Of a DNA stretch of 26,697 nucleotides, positions 1-6,518 are shown one piece after another (the stretch's first letter is position 1; each line of letters opens with the position of its first letter). The translations under genes were made by a program, and so were the position numbers. Source of the stretch: Syntrophomonadaceae bacterium. GTDB lineage: Bacteria > Bacillota > Dethiobacteria > DTU022. The DNA lies in NCBI GenBank assembly GCA_007127255.1, contig SKZS01000212.1, forward strand, positions 1-26,697, written 5' to 3'. The notes below the pieces were generated by a model that did no database searches, was not told the origin of the DNA, and saw nothing but the letters and a program-made list of their open reading frames with translations.

Positions 1-1
1 A

Positions 2-73
2 TGTGGATAATGCGGGAAGAGGTTATTATGTATGGGATCTACCTGTGGATAACCCTGTGCATACTGTGGGTAG
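2..73 (+). promoter_or_regulatory. Cluster of DnaA-box-like sites
   Basis: Two perfect copies of TGTGGATAA (complement of the DnaA box TTATCCACA) lie at 2-10 and 44-52. Two weaker same-orientation relatives follow: TGTGCATAC at 56-64, one base from TGTGNATAA, and TGTGGGTAG at 65-73. An AT-rich stretch follows to about 290. I saw no other perfect copy in the window. DnaA boxes mark origins, but also titration sites and DnaA-regulated promoters, and no dnaA or dnaN gene is visible here. An origin-like or DnaA-binding role is inference, and the cluster may continue off the left edge. Confidence 0.5.
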
Positions 74-182
74 AACAGGTATTTGTTTTTAAAAAGGCTG
101 ATATAACGGGCTAAAATAAATATTCATTATAAATTTTGGTGACATAATATGTTGCTCGTAATCACCTTGAACTTCTCTAATG

Positions 183-222
183 TACGAAAAATCGTAAGGT
201 GGCTTTTGAATTATCGTACGAT
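183..222. promoter_or_regulatory. Paired TCGTA/TACGA inverted repeats, possible operator
   Basis: TACGA-AAAA-TCGTA (183-196) is followed 16 bases later by the perfect palindrome ATCGTACGAT (213-222). Both use the same half-site. They lie upstream of the small lipoprotein-like gene at 289 and just before its candidate promoter, as operators often do. No known regulator motif was recognised. Confidence 0.25.
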
Positions 223-229
223 CTGTTAA

Positions 230-258
230 TTGTAATCAGGATTAATTTATGTTATTAA
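230..258 (+). promoter_or_regulatory. Candidate sigma-A promoter of the small lipoprotein gene
   Basis: TTGTAA (230-235), a 17-base spacer and TATTAA (253-258) are followed by a short leader, a strong Shine-Dalgarno sequence at 276-281 and the ATG at 289. The match to TTGACA-17-TATAAT is moderate, and the surroundings are very AT-rich, so chance matches are likely. Confidence 0.3.
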
Positions 259-288
259 TAAGATTAATAAATTGAAGGGGGTGTATTA

Positions 289-369
289 ATGACTCGTTGC
301 TCAATGCTGATTTTTGCTACAACCCTGATGTTGTTGTTTTTACTGGCAGGCTGCACTACTGGCACCTGA
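289..369 (+). CDS. Tiny lipoprotein-like peptide, signal peptide only (26 aa)
   Basis: This is a short reading frame with a strong start: AGGGGG at 276-281 lies seven bases before the ATG. The 26-residue product has a short N-terminal region with one Arg (position 3), a hydrophobic stretch (about 7-20) and a lipobox, Leu-Ala-Gly-Cys, with the lipidated Cys at residue 22. Only Thr-Thr-Gly-Thr follows before the stop, with a second in-frame stop immediately after. It would be exported and cleaved by signal peptidase II, leaving a five-residue lipopeptide and a released signal peptide. Candidates are an entericidin-like small lipoprotein, a peptide-signal precursor (enterococcal pheromones come from lipoprotein signal peptides) or the remnant of a longer lipoprotein. 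A palindrome begins right after it. Family assignment is not possible, but RBS and lipobox together make real translation plausible. Confidence 0.5.
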   Translation: MTRCSMLIFATTLMLLFLLAGCTTGT

Positions 370-404
370 TAGTTTGGTTTCGGGGTCGGTCTGACTCCGG
401 TACA

Positions 405-477
405 TTTTTTAAAATACTCCTGCTTGTCTCTGCTGCGTTTGCTTGAACACACGGCAGGAACAGGCAGGAGTATTTTT
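405..477. terminator. Long hairpin with flanking T runs, possible bidirectional terminator
   Basis: Positions 411-427 pair with 460-476 to give a 17-bp stem with one G-T wobble. The 32-base loop has some pairing of its own (CTGC with GCAG). T runs flank it on both sides (405-410 and 473-477), so it could end the small lipoprotein transcript and also stop minus-strand transcription leaving the M24 peptidase gene. The stem is long for a simple terminator, so it may be a palindromic repeat element instead. Confidence 0.45.
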
Positions 478-481
478 GCGG

Positions 482-560
482 CGCCACGGGGACGGTTCGA
501 ACGTCCCTTAAAGCGTAGCTTTAAGGCCGAAGGGGAGACGGTGGAACCGTCCCCGTTGGC
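482..560 (+). repeat. Interspersed palindromic repeat, copy 1
   Basis: This is one of three related imperfect palindromes in the window. The core runs 488-554, opening with GGGGACGGTTC and closing with GAACCGTCCCC. Outer pairing extends to 482 and 560. Inside is a second perfect hairpin, CCTTAAAGC-GTA-GCTTTAAGG. It lies 35 bases beyond the stop codon of the minus-strand M24 peptidase gene. The other copies are at 7978-8050 and 26618-26697, all in the same + strand orientation. It resembles REP or MITE-type elements, but no transposase is near. Confidence 0.75.
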
Positions 561-594
561 TTAGCGAGCTATGCCTGAGTAGTTACTTAAACTC

Positions 595-1773
595 TTAGAT
601 TATCTGCATCTCGTCGCTAAATGAAGTCAACTGTTTTAACTGCCCGGTTTCTACAACGAAGGTATCTTCAATACCCACTGTGCCTTCTCCGGGAAATATG
701 AACTTTGGTTCCAGGGCAAATGCCATTCCTTCTTCCAGCCGGGTTTCAAGACCGCGTGCTATTACCGGCATTTCATCTAATTCCAGTCCGACTCCGTGGC
801 CAATAAAGCTTACTTTTTCAACATATCCCATAAAATGATTGCCGAGGCCCGCTTCAAAAGCCATCTTTTCTGCCTTATCGTAAAGGGTGTTTGCCGCTAT
901 TCCTGCCTTGCCGGTGGAGATAAGCGCTTTCTTTATGGAAACAGCTTTACGATATGCTTCAAGTAAATGCGCCGGCGGCTCACCAATACTGAAAATTCGG
1001 GTTTGATCAACCATGTAACCGCCAAGCACACTGACAAAATCAACCAGGATTGGTTCGTTACTTTTTATTATGCCTGTCCCTGCACCCTGCGGGAATGAAG
1101 GATTTAAGCCCTGTCCTCCTGTTGGGCCGTCGAAAAAGCTGATTGCCGCGGCGCTCTCCCCGGACATAATGTGTCCGTAATAGAGTTCCTGGTTAAAGCC
1201 GCGCATCCTGACTGCTCCCTGGTGCCCCATGGCGCGGGCATGCAACTCAAGCTGCCCGGCCAATTCAACTTCGGTCATATTTTCCATGATTACATCTCTG
1301 GCATGATTAAAAACCGATTCACTGATCAGCGCAGCTTCCAGCATCAGGCCTAGCTCATAATTGGATTTAACTGCCCTGATGCTGCGGATAGCCCCGGAGA
1401 TATCGGTAGTTTCATAGTCTTCCAGTATTTTTTTATAACGAAAATAAAGATTTGCCGGCAGGACATCCGCTTCAAGGCCTATTTTTGAACCCTTTGGCAC
1501 AGATTCTGCAATCAGGCTTTTCAGCTTGTCCCATCCTTCAAAAGGAATGATACGTTCAAGGTTGCTTTCCTGTTCAGCCCTGGTCATCGATTTTTTTACA
1601 ACCAGTACCGGATCGCCTTTAGCAGGGATCAAAAGGTGGGCGTTTTGTCCGGTGCCGCTAAAGTAAAAAAGGTCGGCCCGCTGTAGCAGCAGCGCTCCAC
1701 CAATTTCATTATCTTGCATCGTTTTTTGCAGCTTTTCAATTCTGCTTTGCAGTTCATCTTTCGGAGTTAACAT
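595..1773 (-). CDS. M24 family metallopeptidase (Xaa-Pro aminopeptidase-like)
   Basis: The 392-residue product is a creatinase/aminopeptidase-fold protein of the PepP/PepQ type, expected to be a cytoplasmic dimetal enzyme that removes N-terminal residues ahead of proline or splits Xaa-Pro dipeptides. The N-terminal half (about 5-135) is the creatinase-like domain. The C-terminal half has all five metal ligands of the family: Asp245, Asp256, His326, Glu355 and Glu369. The start is placed at 1773 because AAAGGGAGGA lies just upstream; the frame stays open further upstream without a better site. It is the last gene of the minus-strand operon after the thiolase, 128 bases downstream of it. Why a peptidase follows beta-oxidation genes is unclear, and it may only share the transcript. 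Fold assignment is firm; the substrate is not. Confidence 0.9.
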   Translation of the reverse strand: MLTPKDELQSRIEKLQKTMQDNEIGGALLLQRADLFYFSGTGQNAHLLIPAKGDPVLVVKKSMTRAEQESNLERIIPFEGWDKLKSLIAESVPKGSKIGLEADVLPANLYFRYKKILEDYETTDISGAIRSIRAVKSNYELGLMLEAALISESVFNHARDVIMENMTEVELAGQLELHARAMGHQGAVRMRGFNQELYYGHIMSGESAAAISFFDGPTGGQGLNPSFPQGAGTGIIKSNEPILVDFVSVLGGYMVDQTRIFSIGEPPAHLLEAYRKAVSIKKALISTGKAGIAANTLYDKAEKMAFEAGLGNHFMGYVEKVSFIGHGVGLELDEMPVIARGLETRLEEGMAFALEPKFIFPGEGTVGIEDTFVVETGQLKQLTSFSDEMQII

Positions 1774-1811
1774 GGTTCCTCCCTTTAAAGGTTTTGTTGA
1801 GCTTAAATGCA

Positions 1812-1867
1812 GGGGCACCCAGCTCAATCATACCATAAAGGAAGTAATGATTTTAGCCTGGTGCCCC
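1812..1867. other. Intercistronic inverted repeat between peptidase and thiolase
   Basis: GGGGCACC (1812-1819) and GGTGCCCC (1860-1867) form a perfect 8-bp inverted repeat around a 40-base AT-rich loop. It starts within the upstream open extension of the peptidase frame and ends before the thiolase stop codon. No T run follows on the minus strand, so it is not a standard terminator; an mRNA processing or stability hairpin is possible. Confidence 0.25.
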
Positions 1868-1901
1868 GATCAGTTGTTTTTAGCTGTATTTACTTAAGTG
1901 C

Positions 1902-3077
1902 TCAGGCTCTTTCGAACAAGCCTGCAGCGCCCATTCCGCCTCCGATACACATTGAAACTACTCCGAAGCGGGAGTTGCGCCGACCCATCTCATGAAGCAG
2001 GGTAGCAGTCAGCTTAGCCCCGGTGCAGCCCAGGGGGTGGCCGAGGGCAATTGCCCCACCGTTTACATTGACGATATCAGGATTGATATCCAGTTCGCGT
2101 ACTGAGTAGAGAGCCTGCGAAGCAAAGGCTTCGTTGATCTCAAACAGGTCGACGTCGCTGATCTTTTTACCGGTCAGTTCCATCAGTTTCGGTATAGCTA
2201 CTGCAGGTCCGATGCCCATTATATCAGGCGGGCAGCCCGCAACGCCGAAACCGCGGAAAACAGCGAGAGGCTTTAAGCCTAATGATTTTGCTTTATCTGC
2301 CGACATGATAACTGCAGCTGCGGCCCCGTCACTGGTTTGTGAGGAGTTACCGGCAGTGACACTGCCTTTAACGTGGAAAGCAGGCCGCAGCTTGGCGAGC
2401 GCTTCCAGGCTGGTGTCGCGGATTCCCTCATCAACATCAAAAACAAATTCATTCTCGACCACTTTGTTGTCGGGGCCGACAGAACGGTCGACTACTTTCA
2501 TCGGGACGATTTCATCTTTGAATCGGCCCTCTTTTGTAGCCGCAGCAGCCTTTTGCTGGCTTTCCAGGCCGAACTGGTCCTGTTCTTCGCGGGAAATGTT
2601 AAAACGCTGGGCAACATTTTCAGCGGTTATGCCCATCGGTGTATATGTCTCGATTAACTCATCGGCCAGCTTTGGACTGGGGGCAAGCTTGTTGCCGCCC
2701 ATCGGTACCATGCTCATGCTTTCTACTCCGCCGGCCACGATAACATCGGCGAAGCCGCACATGATTCTTTCGGCAGCTAAGGCTATTGACTGTAATCCCG
2801 AGGAGCAAAAGCGGTTGACGGTTTGTCCCGGAACGGTATCGGGAAGCCCGGCCTGCAGGGCTACGATTCTACCTAAATTCATGCCCTGCTCCGCTTCCGG
2901 GAATGAACAGCCGAGAATCACGTCTTCAATTTCAGCGGGATCCAGGCCTTTTGCCCGTTTCACTGCTTCTCTGACAGCGGTTTCTCCCATATATTCAGGC
3001 CGGGTATAGCGCAGCTTGCCTTTTGGCGCCCTGCCGATTGCTGTTCGAACGCTGGAAACAATAACAGCTTCTTTCAT
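1902..3077 (-). CDS. fadA: Acetyl-CoA acyltransferase (3-ketoacyl-CoA thiolase)
   Basis: The 391-residue protein catalyses CoA-dependent cleavage of 3-ketoacyl-CoA to acetyl-CoA and a shortened acyl-CoA, the last step of the beta-oxidation cycle; the reverse condensation is also possible. The thiolase signatures are intact: nucleophile Cys91 in NRFCSSG, His347 in GHPLGCTG and Cys377 in CIGGGMGAA. Length is normal. The start follows GGAGGAGG eight bases upstream. The gene lies 17 bases downstream of the fused dehydrogenase/hydratase gene, as fadA follows fadN in Bacillus subtilis, so the two are translated from one message. A biosynthetic acetoacetyl-CoA thiolase has the same motifs, but the fadN neighbour favours fatty-acid degradation. 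Confidence 0.93.
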   Translation of the reverse strand: MKEAVIVSSVRTAIGRAPKGKLRYTRPEYMGETAVREAVKRAKGLDPAEIEDVILGCSFPEAEQGMNLGRIVALQAGLPDTVPGQTVNRFCSSGLQSIALAAERIMCGFADVIVAGGVESMSMVPMGGNKLAPSPKLADELIETYTPMGITAENVAQRFNISREEQDQFGLESQQKAAAATKEGRFKDEIVPMKVVDRSVGPDNKVVENEFVFDVDEGIRDTSLEALAKLRPAFHVKGSVTAGNSSQTSDGAAAAVIMSADKAKSLGLKPLAVFRGFGVAGCPPDIMGIGPAVAIPKLMELTGKKISDVDLFEINEAFASQALYSVRELDINPDIVNVNGGAIALGHPLGCTGAKLTATLLHEMGRRNSRFGVVSMCIGGGMGAAGLFERA

Positions 3078-3094
3078 TCTCGTTACCTCCTCCT

Positions 3095-5503
3095 TTAATT
3101 CCTTAAAGGTTTACCTTTGGTTAGAAAGTGATTGATCCGCTCCTGGGTTTTCTCTTCACCGAGGAGTTCCAGGAAAGCCTCTCTTTCAATATCCAACAGG
3201 TATTGTTCACTGACAAGCGAATCTGGTTTAATATTTCCGCCACAGAGGACGAAAGCAATTTTATTGGCAATCTTTTGCTCGTATTCGGTAATATAACCAC
3301 CCCAGAGCATATTCTGGACGCCGACCTTGAATGTAGCAACCCCGTACTCGCCGAGTACCTTGATCGGTTTCTTTTTAGGCGGTTCATAACCTTCCAGGGC
3401 CATGGCCAGGACAGTATTTTTAGCATCATGCAGCAGGTAGTCCTGGTTGATGGTTACCTTGTCAGTCGGCCTCATAAAGCCCAGTTCCTGGGCATGACGA
3501 GCGCTGGATGAGGTGGTGCCCATGGCGATTGCTTCAAATGCTTTCTGAACATAGGGCAGCCGGTCGACCTTGGTGTCTTCGCGCAAGCCTTCAGTCATGC
3601 GAATCAGCAGCTCTTTGTTTCCTCCGGCGCCGGGAATTAATCCCATGCCGATTTCGACCTGGCCCATGAAGGTATCGGCTGCCGCGTGAATGCGATCGCA
3701 GTGGGCGGCAACTTCCATTCCGCCGCCTAAGGTCATCTGGAAAGGTGCGGCAACAACCGGGAAGTTGGCATATTTCATGTTCATCAAACTGTCCTGGTAT
3801 CTCTTGGCCATCGAGTTAATCTGGTCCCATTCGCCTGATTGGGCGGCCATTAACATCAATACCACGTTGGCGCCGACACAGAAATACCTTTCCTGGTTGC
3901 CGATCAGCAGACCGACATAATTCTTCTCTACCTCTTCTACGGCTTCGAAGATAAGCTCCATAAAGTCATTACTCAGGGCTTGCTGAGGGCTGTGCTGCTC
4001 GAGGCAGAGAACCCCGTCGCCCATGTCGATCAGGCTGCCGTCATCGTTGCCTTTGACCAGTTTGTTTTGCTTTTTCAGGGCAGGCAGGCTGATGATTTCC
4101 GGGCTGATCGGTACAGGTTTGTAGCTCTTTGAGTCGAAGTCGTAATATGACAGAGCGCCCTTTTCATCTTCCTTGTAGAAGGTTTCAAAGCCCTTGCTGA
4201 GCATCTCTTCAACGTTGGCAGGAATGGTTTCGCCTTCGCTTTTCATTCGCTCAACACTTTCCTTAACGCCGATGGCGTCCCAGGTTTCAAAGGGGCCAAG
4301 TTTCCAGTTAAAGCCCCAGCGCATAGCCCGGTCGACGTTTATTACATCGTCGGCAATTTCAGGGATTCTTTTGGCGCTGTAAAGCAGGGTTTTCTTGGTT
4401 ACATTCCAGGCGAATTTACCGGCTGTATCGTCTGATTCGACCAGCATCTTATAGCCATCTGTCAGGGCTTCCTGCTTGGTTTTGCCCAGGATGTCGAAGC
4501 GTTTTTTCTCCTGGGGCCTGTATTCCATTTTTTCATAGTCGAGGGTATAAATCTGAGAACCGTCTTCACCCTTGACTTTTTTATAAAAGCCCTGTTTTGT
4601 TTTATCGCCAAGCATCTTGTTTTCGACCATCTTGTCCAGCAGTTCCGGAAGATCGAAAACTTCCTTTTCTTCAGGGTCATCGGTTTTATCATAGACTGTC
4701 CTGGCGACATGGGAGAAGGTGTCGAGTCCGACCATATCCAGGGTGCGGAAAGAGGCGCTCTTTGGATGCCCCATTGGCGGACCGGTAATGGTGTCAACTT
4801 CTTCGATTGATAATTTTTCCTGCAGCATCAGCTTAATGGTATAGACCATGGCGTAGGTGCCGATGCGGTTGGCAATGAAGTTGGGAGTGTCTTTGGCGAA
4901 AACAACACCTTTACCTAATGTTTTTTCACAGAAGCGATGCATGTAATCGAGCACTTCTTCAGAGGTATCATCGCAGGGGATTATTTCTAAGAGTTTCATC
5001 CAACGCGGTGGATTGAAGAAGTGGGTTCCCAGGAAGTGCTTGCGAAACTCCGGTGAGTTTTCGGTAACCATCTCATTGATGGAGAGGCCGGATGTGTTTG
5101 AAGAAACAATTGCTCCCTTAGTCCAGTTTTCTTCAACCTGCTTGAATACTTTCTTCTTGATATCCATATTCTCTACGATAACTTCGATAATCCAGTCGAC
5201 TTCTTTAAGTTTATCCATGTCGTCTTCAAAGTTACCGGGAGTAATCAGATCAATATTTGAGTCGCGGTAGAGCGGTTTCTGCTTGTTTTTAAGCAGTTCT
5301 TGTTTACCCGAGTTGGAAAGGCGGTTACGGACTTCCGGGCTTTCCAGGGTTAACCCTTTTTTCTCTTCGTCCGGTGTCAGTTCACGGGGGACAATATCGA
5401 GCAGGTAAGATGGAATACCAACGTTTGCAAGATGTGCGGCAATAGTGGCTCCCATGACTCCGGCACCGAGTACAGCAGCCTTTCGGATTTCTTTCAAGGC
5501 CAT
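3095..5503 (-). CDS. fadN: 3-hydroxyacyl-CoA dehydrogenase / enoyl-CoA hydratase fusion (FadN type)
   Basis: This 802-residue bifunctional enzyme hydrates 2-enoyl-CoA and oxidises 3-hydroxyacyl-CoA with NAD+. Domain order is dehydrogenase first: the Rossmann motif GAGVMG (about 14-19), the HFFNPPRWMKL catalytic region (about 160), the dehydrogenase C-terminal domain repeated to about 440, then a crotonase domain (about 490-690) with GGGMEVAAHCD and VEIGMGLIPGAGG. This is the order of Bacillus FadN, the reverse of E. coli FadB. I start at the ATG at 5503 because AGGAGGT sits six bases upstream; an in-frame TTG one codon earlier would be too close to it. It lies 65 bases downstream of the TetR gene and directly before the thiolase. 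An acyl-CoA dehydrogenase (fadE), which completes the Bacillus operon, is not present in the window. Confidence 0.93.
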   Translation of the reverse strand: MALKEIRKAAVLGAGVMGATIAAHLANVGIPSYLLDIVPRELTPDEEKKGLTLESPEVRNRLSNSGKQELLKNKQKPLYRDSNIDLITPGNFEDDMDKLKEVDWIIEVIVENMDIKKKVFKQVEENWTKGAIVSSNTSGLSINEMVTENSPEFRKHFLGTHFFNPPRWMKLLEIIPCDDTSEEVLDYMHRFCEKTLGKGVVFAKDTPNFIANRIGTYAMVYTIKLMLQEKLSIEEVDTITGPPMGHPKSASFRTLDMVGLDTFSHVARTVYDKTDDPEEKEVFDLPELLDKMVENKMLGDKTKQGFYKKVKGEDGSQIYTLDYEKMEYRPQEKKRFDILGKTKQEALTDGYKMLVESDDTAGKFAWNVTKKTLLYSAKRIPEIADDVINVDRAMRWGFNWKLGPFETWDAIGVKESVERMKSEGETIPANVEEMLSKGFETFYKEDEKGALSYYDFDSKSYKPVPISPEIISLPALKKQNKLVKGNDDGSLIDMGDGVLCLEQHSPQQALSNDFMELIFEAVEEVEKNYVGLLIGNQERYFCVGANVVLMLMAAQSGEWDQINSMAKRYQDSLMNMKYANFPVVAAPFQMTLGGGMEVAAHCDRIHAAADTFMGQVEIGMGLIPGAGGNKELLIRMTEGLREDTKVDRLPYVQKAFEAIAMGTTSSSARHAQELGFMRPTDKVTINQDYLLHDAKNTVLAMALEGYEPPKKKPIKVLGEYGVATFKVGVQNMLWGGYITEYEQKIANKIAFVLCGGNIKPDSLVSEQYLLDIEREAFLELLGEEKTQERINHFLTKGKPLRN

Positions 5504-5568
5504 CAAAATACCTCCTTATTACATAAGTTTGGACATGTGCATTTAAAAAGAGGATTAATAAGAAAACT

Positions 5569-6150
5569 TTAACGCAGACCCCTGACCAGCAGTTCAAATA
5601 CCGGCTCGCTCAAAGCGGTCAGGTCATATTGTTTATTAGACATGACCCAACAGGTAACGACCTCATCTATTCCACCGAATACAACTTTTCTGGCAGTTTT
5701 TGTGTCGAGGTCTTTACGGTAGAGGCCCTGTTGTATGCCTTCGTTGATCACCTCCTCAATTAATTCGAAATATCTCTTTAGCGGCCTGGAAATGCCTTCG
5801 TTTATTGCCTGATCAATCTGTCGCAATTCGATCTGGGTAACCTTAGCCTGGTCCGGTTTACCGGCCAGGGTGGTCAGGTGGTAATTAATGATTTTTTTTA
5901 ATTTCTCGTTGGCATCTTGGCATTGTACCAGCTCACTGTAAAGATCCTCTACAAACCGGATCATTAAATCCTGGAAGAGGGAGACCAGGATGTCTTCCTT
6001 GTTTTTGAAGTAGATATAAACGGTGCCGTCTGCAACTCCTGCTTCGCGGGCAATATCGGCAACCCGTGTTCGATGGTAGCCGGTTCGGGCAAAGGTTTTA
6101 ACGGCCGCATCAATGATGTCATGATGTTTTTCGCCGGTTCGTTTGGCCAA
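5569..6150 (-). CDS. fadR: TetR family regulator, FadR-like
   Basis: The 193-residue protein has an N-terminal TetR helix-turn-helix (about 8-54, with VADIAREAGVADGTVYIYF) and a C-terminal ligand domain like Bacillus FadR (YsiA). In Bacillus this protein represses beta-oxidation genes and is released by long-chain acyl-CoA. The start is a TTG: GGGAGGG lies about five bases upstream and no ATG fits better. It is first in the minus-strand operon ahead of fadN and fadA. A near-consensus FadR box (6170-6187) covers its expected transcription start, which predicts autoregulation of the operon. The acyl-CoA ligand is inferred from family and context. Confidence 0.88.
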   Translation of the reverse strand: MAKRTGEKHHDIIDAAVKTFARTGYHRTRVADIAREAGVADGTVYIYFKNKEDILVSLFQDLMIRFVEDLYSELVQCQDANEKLKKIINYHLTTLAGKPDQAKVTQIELRQIDQAINEGISRPLKRYFELIEEVINEGIQQGLYRKDLDTKTARKVVFGGIDEVVTCWVMSNKQYDLTALSEPVFELLVRGLR

Positions 6151-6169
6151 TTTAACCCTCCCAAATTAA

Positions 6170-6187
6170 TGAATGAAGGCTCATTCG
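6170..6187. promoter_or_regulatory. FadR operator
   Basis: The site reads TGAATGA-AGGC-TCATTCG. The published Bacillus subtilis FadR consensus is TGAATGA-NTAN-TCATTCA, so both arms match at 13 of 14 positions; only the two central TA bases and the last base differ. It lies 20 bases upstream of the TTG start of the FadR-like gene and overlaps the predicted +1, a repressing position. Confidence 0.75.
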
Positions 6188-6192
6188 TTTCT

Positions 6193-6221
6193 ATTGTATA
6201 CTTTTTTGAGATAATAAGCAA
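6193..6221 (-). promoter_or_regulatory. Promoter of the fadR-fadN-fadA operon
   Basis: Read on the minus strand: -35 TTGCTT (6221-6216), a 17-base spacer, and -10 TACAAT (6198-6193). The -10 has five of six consensus bases, the -35 only three. Transcription would begin inside the FadR operator, which supports both calls. Confidence 0.5.
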
Positions 6222-6411
6222 CATTTATCGCAATTTTTTGGCGCCGCAATAAACAAGTAATAAACATAGTAATAAACATATCTAACATGCCTCTGCCCCT
6301 GGCCGGGTTCTTCAGTCCGGGAAATGAGGTTTTAGGTTATATCGATTTCCTTATTCAGTCTTCTTTCTCTTAACTTTTTCTTTTCCTGTTGTATGATGAA
6401 TTTATCTATGT

Positions 6412-6454
6412 TAATATATAGGTGCTCTTGACGCCTGTACTGAAGGCGTTTTTA
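6412..6454 (+). promoter_or_regulatory. tig leader: candidate promoter end and terminator-like hairpin
   Basis: A candidate promoter, TTGTAT (6389-6394), 17 bases, TAATAT (6412-6417), would start transcription near 6424. Immediately after comes ACGCCT-GTACTGA-AGGCGT (6431-6449), running into a TTTTT tract (6449-6453). This looks like a short intrinsic terminator, but the stem is only 6 bp. It could be an attenuator in the tig leader, or a 5' stem on the message. The rest of the 6222-6518 gap is AT-rich, with three AATAAACA repeats at 6248-6278. Confidence 0.35.
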
Positions 6455-6518
6455 TTATTAGTCATATTATTTGTGATTTACTATAAAACTTAAGCGCATG
6501 GCAAGGAGAGGAGACTAA

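Noticed and set aside
227..240. A 14-base match, TAATTGTAATCAGG, shared with 22397-22410
   Set aside because: One shared 14-mer is about what chance gives in a window this size, especially in AT-rich DNA, and the flanks do not match.
264..452. A 62-codon minus-strand frame opposite the small lipoprotein gene
   Set aside because: It is made largely of the palindrome and its flank, has no good ribosome binding site, and opposes a better-supported small gene.
2134..3009. A 291-codon plus-strand frame inside the thiolase gene
   Set aside because: It is antisense to a complete thiolase with intact active-site residues; composition explains the open frame.
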